A DNA stretch of 64,000 nucleotides from Enterobacter sp. ENT03 (GTDB lineage Bacteria > Pseudomonadota > Gammaproteobacteria > Enterobacterales > Enterobacteriaceae), in contig NZ_JAHUXA010000013.1 of the NCBI RefSeq assembly GCF_019218745.1, positions 1-64,000 on the forward strand, read 5' to 3'. A program made the translations under genes and the position numbers. A model generated the notes under the pieces. The model had not been told where the DNA came from. It did not search any database and saw only the letters and a list, made by a program, of their open reading frames with translations. Positions 1 through 7,585 of the stretch are shown here, piece after piece (the first letter of the stretch is position 1; each line of letters begins with the position of its first letter).

Positions 1-26
1 CCAGTTGAGCGGATTCGCGTTTGAAT

Positions 27-413
27 TCAGGACTGAAATTTCTTCTTTTCATTGGAGCACCTGTGTTGTTCTGAGGTGAGCATATCACCTCTGTTCAGGT
101 GGCCAAATTCAGTAAACCACTTCATACCAAACATTTCCTCAGAACGTGACTGTAATGTCTTCAACGCATCGAGCATATCGTCACCATTCAGCGAACGTTG
201 GGATTTCTTTTCTGCTGGTTTTCTACGTCGCCGTGATGGGCCATCAACGGCAGGTATTGCCTCTGAACGATTATTGTCGCGCTTATCCTGAACCAGTTTA
301 ATAAATTCAAGTGTACGTCCGAGGTGACATGTCCCCTTTCAATACGATACGCCAATGCTAGTAGTGCCCCTATCGGCTGTAGCGACAATTGTGAGCTTCC
401 GCTTCTCACTCAC
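27..413 (-). pseudogene. degenerate small gene, unassigned
   Basis: On the minus strand a GTG at 413 with an AAGGGA ribosome site upstream opens a frame beginning VSEKRKLTIV that ends after 24 codons. The next frame (from about 409) reads GALLALAYRIERG. A third frame continues RTLEFIKLVQDKRDNN, then a basic RRRRKPAEKK stretch, and stops at 27-29. The three pieces read as one plausible charged protein of about 120 residues broken by two frameshifts. I do not recognise the family. Its position in the AT-rich island suggests a decayed mobile-element or accessory gene. The frame reconstruction is inference and could be chance. Confidence 0.3.
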
Positions 414-680
414 AGCGTCCCTTCAACTTATTGTATATGGCAGCTTTCTGCCAGAAGCGGAAGTTGATGACATATTCTATGTTAATCAAGTAGATACAGA
501 TTGATTAACTTGCGTTCTTTCCTTCGTTGATGTAAATACGGCAACCACGAAAAAAACCGAAATGTCGCTTTGATTCCTGCTTTGATACCTTTTCTGTAGG
601 GAGTGCCGCCAAGTAGGATCATAGGGCATATTACATAAAAATAACTATAGATCATTATGTTAATGAATAAAAATAAACAC

Positions 681-727
681 CTGAACGTTCGAATAAGTTA
701 TGCTAAGATAACTGTTTATTCATACAG
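681..727 (+). promoter_or_regulatory. promoter with LexA-like box upstream of the CD-NTase gene
   Basis: The 390-nt AT-rich gap between 414 and 802 holds no gene that I can support. It contains an extended -10 (TG at 701-702, TAAGAT at 704-709), a weak -35 (CTGAAC, 681-686) with a 17-nt spacer, and directly after the -10 the sequence CTGT-N8-ACAG at 712-727. This matches the enterobacterial LexA half-site pattern and would cover the transcription start, which is a normal repressor position. The CD-NTase ATG follows 75 nt later behind a GAGGAG ribosome site. SOS control is inferred from the motif only. Confidence 0.5.
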
Positions 728-802
728 CATAAATCCAAAGTGAAGTTGTAGCAAACCCTTAGCGTACATAAACAAAAAATCTAAGAGTGAGGAGTTTATT
801 CG

Positions 803-2116
803 ATGACTATATCTGAAATGTTTTCAGGGTTTATATCAAATTTATCTATCAATAATGCAGAAACAATCAGCTCTCGCTATGGTGAATTAACCACTGCTTT
901 AAACAAATAGTTCAGAGATACCGAATCTAATATAGCAAATACTTTACAAGTGGGTTCATTTGGGAGAAAAACGGGAATCAGAGGTATTTCAGATCTAGAT
1001 ATGCTATATATTATGCCTAAATCAAAATGGGATAATTACAAAGACGGTAAACAATTAGAACTACTTCAAGATGTCAAATCAGCGATATTAAAAAGGTATC
1101 CGACGACGAAGGTTCGTGTGGACAGACTTGTTGTTACTGTAACTTATACCAATTTCCATTTTGAAGTTCAGCCTGTTTTTGAACAAGAGGATTGTAGTTA
1201 TAAATATCCTGACACGAATAACGGTGGCAGTTGGAAAATAACGAAGCCCAGAGCTGAAATGACAGCTATAAATAACCTTGACGCAAACAAAAATAGCAAC
1301 CTCCGCCGGCTATGTAAAATGATAAGAGCATGGCGTAACAAACATGGCTTAGCTATGGGAGGGCTTCTGATTGATACTCTGGTATACAATTTTCTAAACT
1401 CAACAACTGAGTATGATGATAAAAGCTATCACTATTATGATTGGTTAAGTAGAGATTTTTTCAAGTATATTCATGAACTTGAAGAACAAACTGAGTATTC
1501 AGCCCCTGGCAGTCGTCAACGAGTGAAAGTTAAGAAAAAATTTCAAAAGAAAGCTAAAAAAGCATACCATCTGTGTCTTGAAGCAATTGATGCTAACGGT
1601 CAATCGAATGAAAATGATAAATGGAAAAAGGTCTATGGTCGCCCGTTCCCGAAAGCTGAAACTGTATCAAAGGCATCCCTTTCGATCCATACCCACGCAA
1701 CATGGAAAAACACAGAAGAATTTATCGAAGATAAATTCCCTGTTGATATTAAGGAAAATATAAAAATTGATTGTGAAGTGAAACAAAATGGTTTTCGAGA
1801 GTTTTTTCTGCGTGATATGATCTCAAGACATATTCCTCTACGAAATAAAAAGGATTTAAGGTTTGAGGTGAAAGAGATTTCAGTTATACAACCTTATGAT
1901 ATATACTGGAAAGTATTGAATAGAGGTGAAGTGGCAAAGAAGAAAAATAATATTCGAGGACAAATAGTTGCTGATGCAGGGATGAGACAGAAAATAGAGT
2001 CCACCAATTTTCGTGGGGATCACATTGTCGAATGCTATTGTGTTAAAGACGGAGTTGTCGTTGCAAAAGATAGAATTCATGTACCAATAGTAATCGAGGG
2101 GAATCGTGATGAATGA
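803..2116 (+). pseudogene. CBASS cyclic-oligonucleotide synthase (CD-NTase), interrupted by in-frame TAG
   Basis: CD-NTases make cyclic di- or trinucleotides on phage infection and so switch on a partner effector. Reading from ATG 803 (good GAGGAG ribosome site) gives 35 codons, then TAG at 908-910, then an uninterrupted frame to 2116; with Gln in place of the stop the protein would be 437 residues. After the stop come the nucleotidyltransferase signature VGSFGRKTG, the metal-binding SDLDMLY and a third acidic residue in FHFEVQPVF. These correspond to D64, D66 and E121 of the full-length frame. A helical middle follows, and then a C-terminal region of about 120 residues that resembles the AGS-C sensor domain. 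A GTG at 950 could restart translation just before the GS motif, but the product would lack the N-terminal helix. The stop codon of this frame overlaps the start of the SLATT gene, so the two are one operon. TAG is one base from CAG (Gln). It may be a real nonsense mutation, a suppressed codon or a base-call error. Confidence 0.8.
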
Positions 2117-2663
2117 AGACCGTTTAATCCTTGAAGGGCAGATAAGAGAATGTTACGGACGGGTCGTTTACTCCCATAAAACTCATGAAAAATGTGCTGA
2201 CATACTTATCCGTAAGCATGAAAACATAAAATTATGGCAAATAGTCGTGTCAGCATTAGTTACAGGTGGAATAGTTTCAACTTTCTTTGACAAGGGCAAC
2301 GTTAGCGCTATTATCAGTGTTGTCCTCTCAACCATCCTTTTGATTTTAAATACATATACAAAAAATTATGATTTAGGAGAACTAGCTCAAAAGCATCGGC
2401 AAGCTGGCAGTGATCTATGGATTATAAGAGAAGAATATCTTTCATTGTTGACTGATATTCGTATTGGGGATATATCCCTTGATAAAATAAGAGAAAAAAG
2501 AGATAAACTTACAAAAGAATTACAGTCTGTATACGCAGGTTCTCCGAGCACAAATTACAAAGCTTATATAGCCGCGCAAAAGGCTCTAAAGGAACTGGAG
2601 GATATGACTTTTTCAGATAGTGAAATTGATGCCTTTTTACCAAAAGAATTAAAGCGGTCTTGA
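2109..2663 (+). CDS. SLATT-domain two-TM effector of the CBASS-like system
   Basis: This 184-residue protein has two adjacent hydrophobic segments, about residues 38-56 (WQIVVSALVTGGIVSTFF) and 62-81 (SAIISVVLSTILLILNTY). A conserved polar helix follows with the sequence YDLGELAQKHRQAGSDLWIIREEY, typical of SLATT proteins, and then a charged helical tail. SLATT proteins are SMODS/SLOG-associated two-TM effectors that are predicted to form membrane pores when a nucleotide signal is sensed. The ATG at 2109 overlaps the end of the CD-NTase frame, so translation is probably coupled. A GTG at 2106 is an alternative start. If the upstream TAG blocks synthase production, this effector would have no signal unless it is supplied in trans. 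Family assignment is from recalled family features rather than a search. Confidence 0.8.
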   Translation: MNEDRLILEGQIRECYGRVVYSHKTHEKCADILIRKHENIKLWQIVVSALVTGGIVSTFFDKGNVSAIISVVLSTILLILNTYTKNYDLGELAQKHRQAGSDLWIIREEYLSLLTDIRIGDISLDKIREKRDKLTKELQSVYAGSPSTNYKAYIAAQKALKELEDMTFSDSEIDAFLPKELKRS

Positions 2664-2830
2664 ACTTATAGCCTAAAACTTAACATGAGTGAGAATTATA
2701 AGATATGATAGTTAATACTCTGCTTGACAAATTTCACTAATTCAGCTGTTTTAGACCTGACCTGGCAGTTACCGATTATTTCTACAAGTTTCTGTCGGAT
2801 CAGGTGTACACTATTAGTCACATGAATTTT

Positions 2831-4162
2831 TTATATATCAATTTCAATATATCTAGTTTCTATTTCTTCATATTCCTCACATATAATCCTGACCTCAATT
2901 ATATGCTTTCCTGTTGTTAAAGGAACTATCATGTATTCATCATCAAATGATGACTCTCTCGTGTGTAATAAATTATCAATTTTTATCGTAATTTTTCTTC
3001 CATCAAGTTTTGTCCACCACTTTTGATTAATAGGTGGAATTTTACTCAGAAATGATAGATTATTATTCAAAGATGGAAAACGATCCATCACACTATAACC
3101 ACCACCTAACTGTGTCTGTAAACGGGATAATGCAGAATTTTGCATATATTTATTTTTACTATATTCCGACTTCGCTCGAATTATAGGATTAACTGGAAGA
3201 GGCGATTCAGGCTCACTGAATGTGTCGTCATTCTCATAAATGAAAAAAGCATCAGGAAATTCGATATCTATATATACATTAGTTGCTTTTATACTTCCTA
3301 TATTAGACACTAATATTTCAAGTGCTGAGGAATAATTATTTATCTTATAAAATCTTTCAATTTCTTTATTGTAATTAAATAATTCATTTTGACTTGGAAT
3401 CTCCCTATTATATTTCTCTATGTCATCTTCAGAGATATACTCATGTAAATGTGATGGCACATTTTGTAACCTCAAAACATCAGGCATCGTTAGGATTTCA
3501 TATGAATTGAAATTTTCATCGATAGTCGGTTTATTTATGGAAACATCGATCGATGGCTTTCTAAATGAAATTTTTGATTCAAGATCCAAAACTCTTTTTC
3601 GTAACTCTCTGTTTTCTTTACTCAAAGATGTTAACTCTTTTGAAAGAGCTCCATCTATATCTGCCTTATCACCACGAATCCATCCTATCCCAGGTTTCTG
3701 CATGATCTGCTTCATCAATGAAATTGATACGCTTTTTATAAGCTGGTCTTTTGTCTCCCAAAATTGAGCCATTTTTGAATTTCTTAACACCAATTCTCTA
3801 AATCCATTAATTTCTGAGAGATCATCGTCCCTTCTATCTATTGGTAGAGGCACATTGTCTTTCATGACAAACGCAAGAATAGGTATCTTTCTTTCTAAGG
3901 CATACTCATATTCTTTTTGTGTGAAACTAATGCCATCTGATGTTTTTGAACCATATCTTAAACCTAAAACAAGAATATAATAATCACTAACTTCAATCGT
4001 TCGTCTGATAATTTCCCACTGGTCTTCATCTTCAGCACTGAACATCTCCATCCCAATAGGGATATGATACATTTCCAAAATAGCTTTTATAATACTTTCT
4101 CTTTCTTCTGCTAAGTCAGAATATGTGGAACTCAGGAAAACTTGATATTTAGTAGATTCCAA
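2831..4162 (-). CDS. DUF4062-domain protein, candidate defence gene
   Basis: The first ~100 residues carry the DUF4062 pattern: YQVFLSSTYSDLAEERE, then EMFSAEDEDQWEII and YYILVLGLRYG. This is a Rossmann-like, TIR-related fold often found at the N-terminus of defence and signalling proteins. A coiled-coil segment lies around residues 170-200 (LSKENRELRKRVLDLE). The remaining ~240 residues are a beta-rich region that I cannot assign. The start is TTG at 4162 with a GCGAGG ribosome site; an in-frame stop lies just upstream and no ATG fits. The gene converges on the CBASS pair and lies in the same AT-rich island. NAD-consuming or sensor activity would be inference by analogy with TIR proteins. 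Confidence 0.75.
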   Translation of the reverse strand: MESTKYQVFLSSTYSDLAEERESIIKAILEMYHIPIGMEMFSAEDEDQWEIIRRTIEVSDYYILVLGLRYGSKTSDGISFTQKEYEYALERKIPILAFVMKDNVPLPIDRRDDDLSEINGFRELVLRNSKMAQFWETKDQLIKSVSISLMKQIMQKPGIGWIRGDKADIDGALSKELTSLSKENRELRKRVLDLESKISFRKPSIDVSINKPTIDENFNSYEILTMPDVLRLQNVPSHLHEYISEDDIEKYNREIPSQNELFNYNKEIERFYKINNYSSALEILVSNIGSIKATNVYIDIEFPDAFFIYENDDTFSEPESPLPVNPIIRAKSEYSKNKYMQNSALSRLQTQLGGGYSVMDRFPSLNNNLSFLSKIPPINQKWWTKLDGRKITIKIDNLLHTRESSFDDEYMIVPLTTGKHIIEVRIICEEYEEIETRYIEIDI

Positions 4163-4267
4163 GATAACCTCGCATTTCTCTTAATTGCTATACTTTTTGA
4201 GCATTAATTACGTATTTTAAATTTCATAGTAAGCCAGCGAAAACCAAAAGAACATTTTTATAATAGA

Positions 4268-4287
4268 AACAACCAGTTGAGGTTGTC
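4268..4287 (-). terminator. likely terminator after the DUF6387-like gene
   Basis: On the minus strand the stem ACAACC-TCAACT-GGTTGT is followed by a U-rich stretch (TTCTATTAT). It lies 33 nt past the stop of the DUF6387-like gene and 106 nt before the DUF4062 start. Confidence 0.45.
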
Positions 4288-4319
4288 ATATCCAAACATA
4301 AAGGTATGTTATATTAACA

Positions 4320-5168
4320 TTAATCTGTAAGTTTAATTACATCAGAAATTTTCATTTTTTTCAAATGATTGTTCTTGTTTATAAAAAAATGAAACTGCCT
4401 GATGAAGTCAATTGTTGAGGCTTTAAGGGCAAGAGGTCGGTCAGTATCCTTGATCTGCTGGGGTAGTCTCATTTCACTTTCTGCGTCATCATCTGTATAT
4501 AGCAACCTGGATAGTCTGTCGTCAGAGACACGGATCTTTTTAATGGCGGCCCAGACCAGAATATCCAGCATAGGTATTACACGATAGTTGATCAGTTTCT
4601 TGATAGTTCCATACCCAAACCGAACTGACTCCAGGGGATTTTCTTCTATACCCTTAATTTTTCGCCATTGCGGTAGTGCAGCCTTAAGTGATTCAGCAAT
4701 TTCCTCGTCAGTCCCACTTGCTAAATCTATTTCAAACATAACTGTCCGGGGAAACTGATCTGGCATACTCTCAGAGACAGGTTTTTCTTCAAACTCTTTA
4801 TTTACAGCATACCCATCCCCGCCACTCCAGAAATACATTTCTCTTTTCAAAGAAAGTATGCTTAATCGAGCAATATCATCTGTTGTAGTAAGCAAGAAAT
4901 GAGGAGGTTGAAACAACTTGTTTTCGGGAGTCATATACCCAAGCTTTTCCTCTTCTATAAGAAAAGGATTCCCACTAAAGATTTTCGAGAAGTATCCCAT
5001 AAGAGCTTTGCTCTCAAAATTTTCTCTGTAACTTTTGAAGAACAACGTCCTTGCCCATAGCTCATGATAGAACCGTATAAGCGTAAGCTCTTCGAATTTG
5101 CGGTAAGTATCAATGTCGAGCCAAGATTTGATCTCTTTCGTATGTTCCGTTGACCAGTTTTTCATCAT
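4320..5168 (-). CDS. DUF6387-like protein of unknown function
   Basis: This 282-residue soluble protein begins MMKNWSTEHTKEIKSWLD and resembles the DUF6387 family found in enterobacterial islands; I recall this from family features and it is not a firm match. It has no signal peptide or membrane segment. Mid-protein motifs include PRTVMFEIDLASGTDEEI and a PQWRKIKG stretch, and the C-terminus is basic. The start is taken at ATG 5168 because AAGGA lies 5 nt upstream; ATG 5165 is equally possible, and an ATT/ATG further up at 5198 has no such site. It is the last gene before the attachment site, runs toward the DUF4062 gene and shares its low GC. Its location suggests accessory or defence use, but the function is unknown. 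Confidence 0.65.
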   Translation of the reverse strand: MMKNWSTEHTKEIKSWLDIDTYRKFEELTLIRFYHELWARTLFFKSYRENFESKALMGYFSKIFSGNPFLIEEEKLGYMTPENKLFQPPHFLLTTTDDIARLSILSLKREMYFWSGGDGYAVNKEFEEKPVSESMPDQFPRTVMFEIDLASGTDEEIAESLKAALPQWRKIKGIEENPLESVRFGYGTIKKLINYRVIPMLDILVWAAIKKIRVSDDRLSRLLYTDDDAESEMRLPQQIKDTDRPLALKASTIDFIRQFHFFINKNNHLKKMKISDVIKLTD

Positions 5169-5277
5169 CCCTTTCCTTCTAAAAGCGATTTTAATCATTT
5201 TAGCTTACAGTAATACTATTATCGCTTGAAACGTTGGGGCCCGGGACAGTTTTTCGCTGGTGCGATGATTTTCACTT

Positions 5278-5299
5278 TTAGGCATACGCTTAGGCATAC
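5278..5299. repeat. 10-bp direct repeat beside the attachment site
   Basis: TTAGGCATAC occurs at 5278-5287 and again at 5290-5299, a 12-bp period, about 60 nt inside the island end. Short spaced direct repeats at this position resemble arm-type binding sites for a tyrosine integrase or its excisionase. That role is inferred. Confidence 0.4.
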
Positions 5300-5357
5300 A
5301 CAGATAAACAACACTTACACAAACTCATGAAAATCAATAAATTACATTATTTTATTT

Positions 5358-5376
5358 AATCCTCTCGTGCCGACCA
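5358..5376 (+). other. attachment-site copy of the proL tRNA-Pro(GGG) 3' end
   Basis: AATCCTCTCGTGCCGACCA equals the last 19 nt of E. coli tRNA-Pro(GGG), that is T-arm 3' side, acceptor strand and CCA. No tRNA body precedes it; the upstream bases are AT-rich island DNA. This is the signature of the distal att site left when an element integrates into a tRNA gene and rebuilds it at the other end. GC content and gene type change here: accessory genes lie to the left and backbone-like genes to the right. Confidence 0.8.
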
Positions 5377-5393
5377 AGAAACCTCAGAAAAAC

Positions 5394-5417
5394 CAGCCTG
5401 TTAAGGTTGTTTTTTTT
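5394..5417 (+). terminator. rho-independent terminator after the att site
   Basis: The stem CAGCC-TGTTAA-GGTTG (one G-U pair) is followed by eight T. It sits 18 nt after the CCA of the proL 3' copy, as a tRNA gene's own terminator would, so it is probably the original proL terminator left on the chromosomal side of the junction. Confidence 0.5.
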
Positions 5418-5420
5418 ATT

Positions 5421-6122
5421 TCAGCTGTAGAACTCACTCAGCTTCTTCACCTGTCTTCCCCGGTCATCAAAGTTTTCTTTGCGCAGCCATGCCTTCATCG
5501 CGGGTGAAATTTCCAGCCAGTCCACGGCGGTAATGGAGAAAACAGCAATGTCCTCGGTGTGGCCTTTGGTCACCTTTTTATCACGCAGCACCCCCTCTTT
5601 CTTAAAGCCGATACGCTCAGCCGAGGCGATGGAGGTGAGATTGTTAATATTGGTGCGCCACTCACAGCGGCGGAATTTTAATTTATCAAAGAAGTACTCC
5701 AGCACGAGGAAAAGCGCTTCCGTACTTATGCGGGTTCGCTTCATCGGCGGGGTCCAGTTAATGTCGGCGATATGAAACCCGCCGTTCTCATAATCCAGTC
5801 CCGTAATGCAGAAGATGCCTTTAACGATGCCGTTCGTCTTATCTTTCACGGAAAAATGTAAGGTTTTCGGCTCTGCACTCAGGTCTCTGAAATACTGATA
5901 ACAGGCTTCCTTGGTCGCCGGTTTGGTCGCAGTGAGGTAGGTCCAGTCCCGATCATCGTCGATGCTTTGCCATTCGCGATACAGATCTTCGGCATGATCC
6001 GGGGCCAGTGGACAAATAATGGTGTAATTCCCCTGCAAGGTAACTTTTTCAGGATGCGGTCGTGGCGACCACTCTTTTACTTCTCTTCCTAAGGCTTGTC
6101 CGTAGCGGTTCTGAGTTTGCAT
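5421..6122 (-). CDS. GNAT-family N-acetyltransferase (RimJ/RimL-like)
   Basis: The 233-residue protein has RimJ/RimL-type GNAT features. An N-terminal extension contains LQGNYTIICPL and LYREWQSIDDDRDWTYL. The central part reads GIFCITGLDYENGGFHIADINW, and then comes the acetyl-CoA-binding and C-terminal region LKFRRCEWRTNINNLTSIASAERIGFKKEGVLRDKK. The ASAERIGFKKEG motif is typical of the family. The start is ATG 6122 with AGGGGGA 4 nt upstream rather than the further upstream 6164, which has no ribosome site. It is the first backbone-like gene after the tRNA attachment site. The substrate is unknown; family members acetylate ribosomal proteins, antibiotics or small amines. Confidence 0.85.
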   Translation of the reverse strand: MQTQNRYGQALGREVKEWSPRPHPEKVTLQGNYTIICPLAPDHAEDLYREWQSIDDDRDWTYLTATKPATKEACYQYFRDLSAEPKTLHFSVKDKTNGIVKGIFCITGLDYENGGFHIADINWTPPMKRTRISTEALFLVLEYFFDKLKFRRCEWRTNINNLTSIASAERIGFKKEGVLRDKKVTKGHTEDIAVFSITAVDWLEISPAMKAWLRKENFDDRGRQVKKLSEFYS

Positions 6123-6337
6123 ACCGTCCCCCTGCTCTGCGATTGAGATCCTCATTTTTATCATGGCATAAGATTTATCTGAGTAACAATAACCGGCCGG
6201 TTTAAAAGTTGATGTTGCGACAATGATAATAAAACTGGTATCTGCAGCGCGTGGCGGCTACTATTTTGCGCTTTGTTTAACCGCATGGATGCCTGTCTGC
6301 CCGCCCTGTTGGCGGCGCGCCTTATCTGCGAAACCCT

Positions 6338-7585
6338 ATGCCTGATCCAATGTCATCTGTAACGGCCAACCATGACGGCCGTGTAAGTACTGTTCTTCGC
6401 TCTCCCTCGCTGTTGCTGCGCGAAACCCTCGCCGGGGTGATCACCGCCCTTGCGCTGATCCCGGAAGTGATTTCGTTTTCGGTCATCGCCGGCGTCGATC
6501 CGAAAGTCAGCCTGATTGCCTCTGTGGTGCTGTGCCTGTCGATGTCGGTGCTCGGCGGTCGTCCGGCAATGGTCACGGCGGCGGCGGGTTCCGTCGCGCT
6601 GGTGATAGGCCCGATGGTTCATCAGCACGGCGTGGAGTACATTCTGCCGGCAGTGCTGCTGGCAGGGCTTATCCAGATCGTTTTCGGTCTGGCGGGCATG
6701 GCACGCCTGATGCGCTTTATTCCGCACAGCGTGATGACCGGCTTCGTTAACGCCCTCGGCATCCTGATCTTCTTCGCCCAGGTGCCGCATTTCTGGAGCC
6801 GCGAACCGCTGATCGTCGGGCTGTTCGGCCTGACGCTGCTGATTGTGCTGTGGTTGCCACGCTGGGTGAAAAGCATTCCCTCTCCTCTGGTGGCCATTGT
6901 GCTGCTGACGGTGTTTACCGTGACGACCGGGCAGATTTTGCCGACGGTGGGTGACGAAGGCCCAATGCAGGGCGGCCTGCCGGGCTTCACGCAGTGGCTG
7001 GTGCCATTTGACCTGCATACGCTGAGTATCATCTGGCCGTGCGCGTTGAGTATTGCCTTTGTCGGCCTGATGGAATCCCTGCTGACCGCCAAACTGGTGG
7101 ACGATCTCACTGACACGCGCTCCAGTAAGCGTCGGGAAAGTACCGGTCTGGGTATCGCCAATATTTTTGCCGGACTGTACGGCGGCATCGCCGGGTGCGC
7201 GATGATCGGCCAGACCATCGTCAACGTGGAAATGGGCAAAGGCCGCAGCCGTATCTCCACCGTGGCGGCAGGTCTGGTGCTGTTGCTGTTAGTCACCGCC
7301 CTCAGCGAGGTGATGGCAAAAATCCCGATGGCGGTACTGGCGGGTATTATGGTGATTGTGGGGGTGAAAACCTTCAGCTGGCACAGCGTCCATCCGGCCG
7401 CGTTGAAGCAGGCACCGGTGGCGGAAACCCTGGTGATGCTGGTGACGGTGATAGCCACCGTCAGCACCGGTAATCTGGCGATTGGCGTCGCCGCCGGCGT
7501 GGCGCTGATGTTTGTGCTGCCAGGCCGCCGACAACGCGCGGCCGACGCTAAAGCAAAAACAGCGTCGCCAGACCAAGAAAAATAA
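6338..7585 (+). CDS. SulP-family anion transporter without a STAS domain
   Basis: The 415-residue protein is almost wholly hydrophobic, with about 10-12 membrane segments. It has SulP motifs near the N-terminus (ALALIPEVISFSVIAGVDP), the PAMVTAAAGSVALV segment, FIPHSVMTGFVNALG, and GLMESLLTAKLVDDLT. SulP proteins carry sulfate, bicarbonate or other anions. The usual C-terminal STAS domain is absent: the chain ends about 25 residues after the last membrane helix. The start is uncertain, since ATG 6338 and ATG 6350 both lack a clear ribosome site. The 3' end overlaps mgtE on the opposite strand by 38 bp, so the two genes converge without a terminator between them. Confidence 0.85.
   Translation: MPDPMSSVTANHDGRVSTVLRSPSLLLRETLAGVITALALIPEVISFSVIAGVDPKVSLIASVVLCLSMSVLGGRPAMVTAAAGSVALVIGPMVHQHGVEYILPAVLLAGLIQIVFGLAGMARLMRFIPHSVMTGFVNALGILIFFAQVPHFWSREPLIVGLFGLTLLIVLWLPRWVKSIPSPLVAIVLLTVFTVTTGQILPTVGDEGPMQGGLPGFTQWLVPFDLHTLSIIWPCALSIAFVGLMESLLTAKLVDDLTDTRSSKRRESTGLGIANIFAGLYGGIAGCAMIGQTIVNVEMGKGRSRISTVAAGLVLLLLVTALSEVMAKIPMAVLAGIMVIVGVKTFSWHSVHPAALKQAPVAETLVMLVTVIATVSTGNLAIGVAAGVALMFVLPGRRQRAADAKAKTASPDQEK

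Noticed and set aside
52..291. 79-codon plus-strand frame at the left edge
   Set aside because: No ribosome site and Ser-rich composition; it is opposite the more coherent minus-strand fragments.
5358..5376. Complete tRNA-Pro gene
   Set aside because: Only the last 19 nt are present; upstream bases cannot form D, anticodon and T arms.
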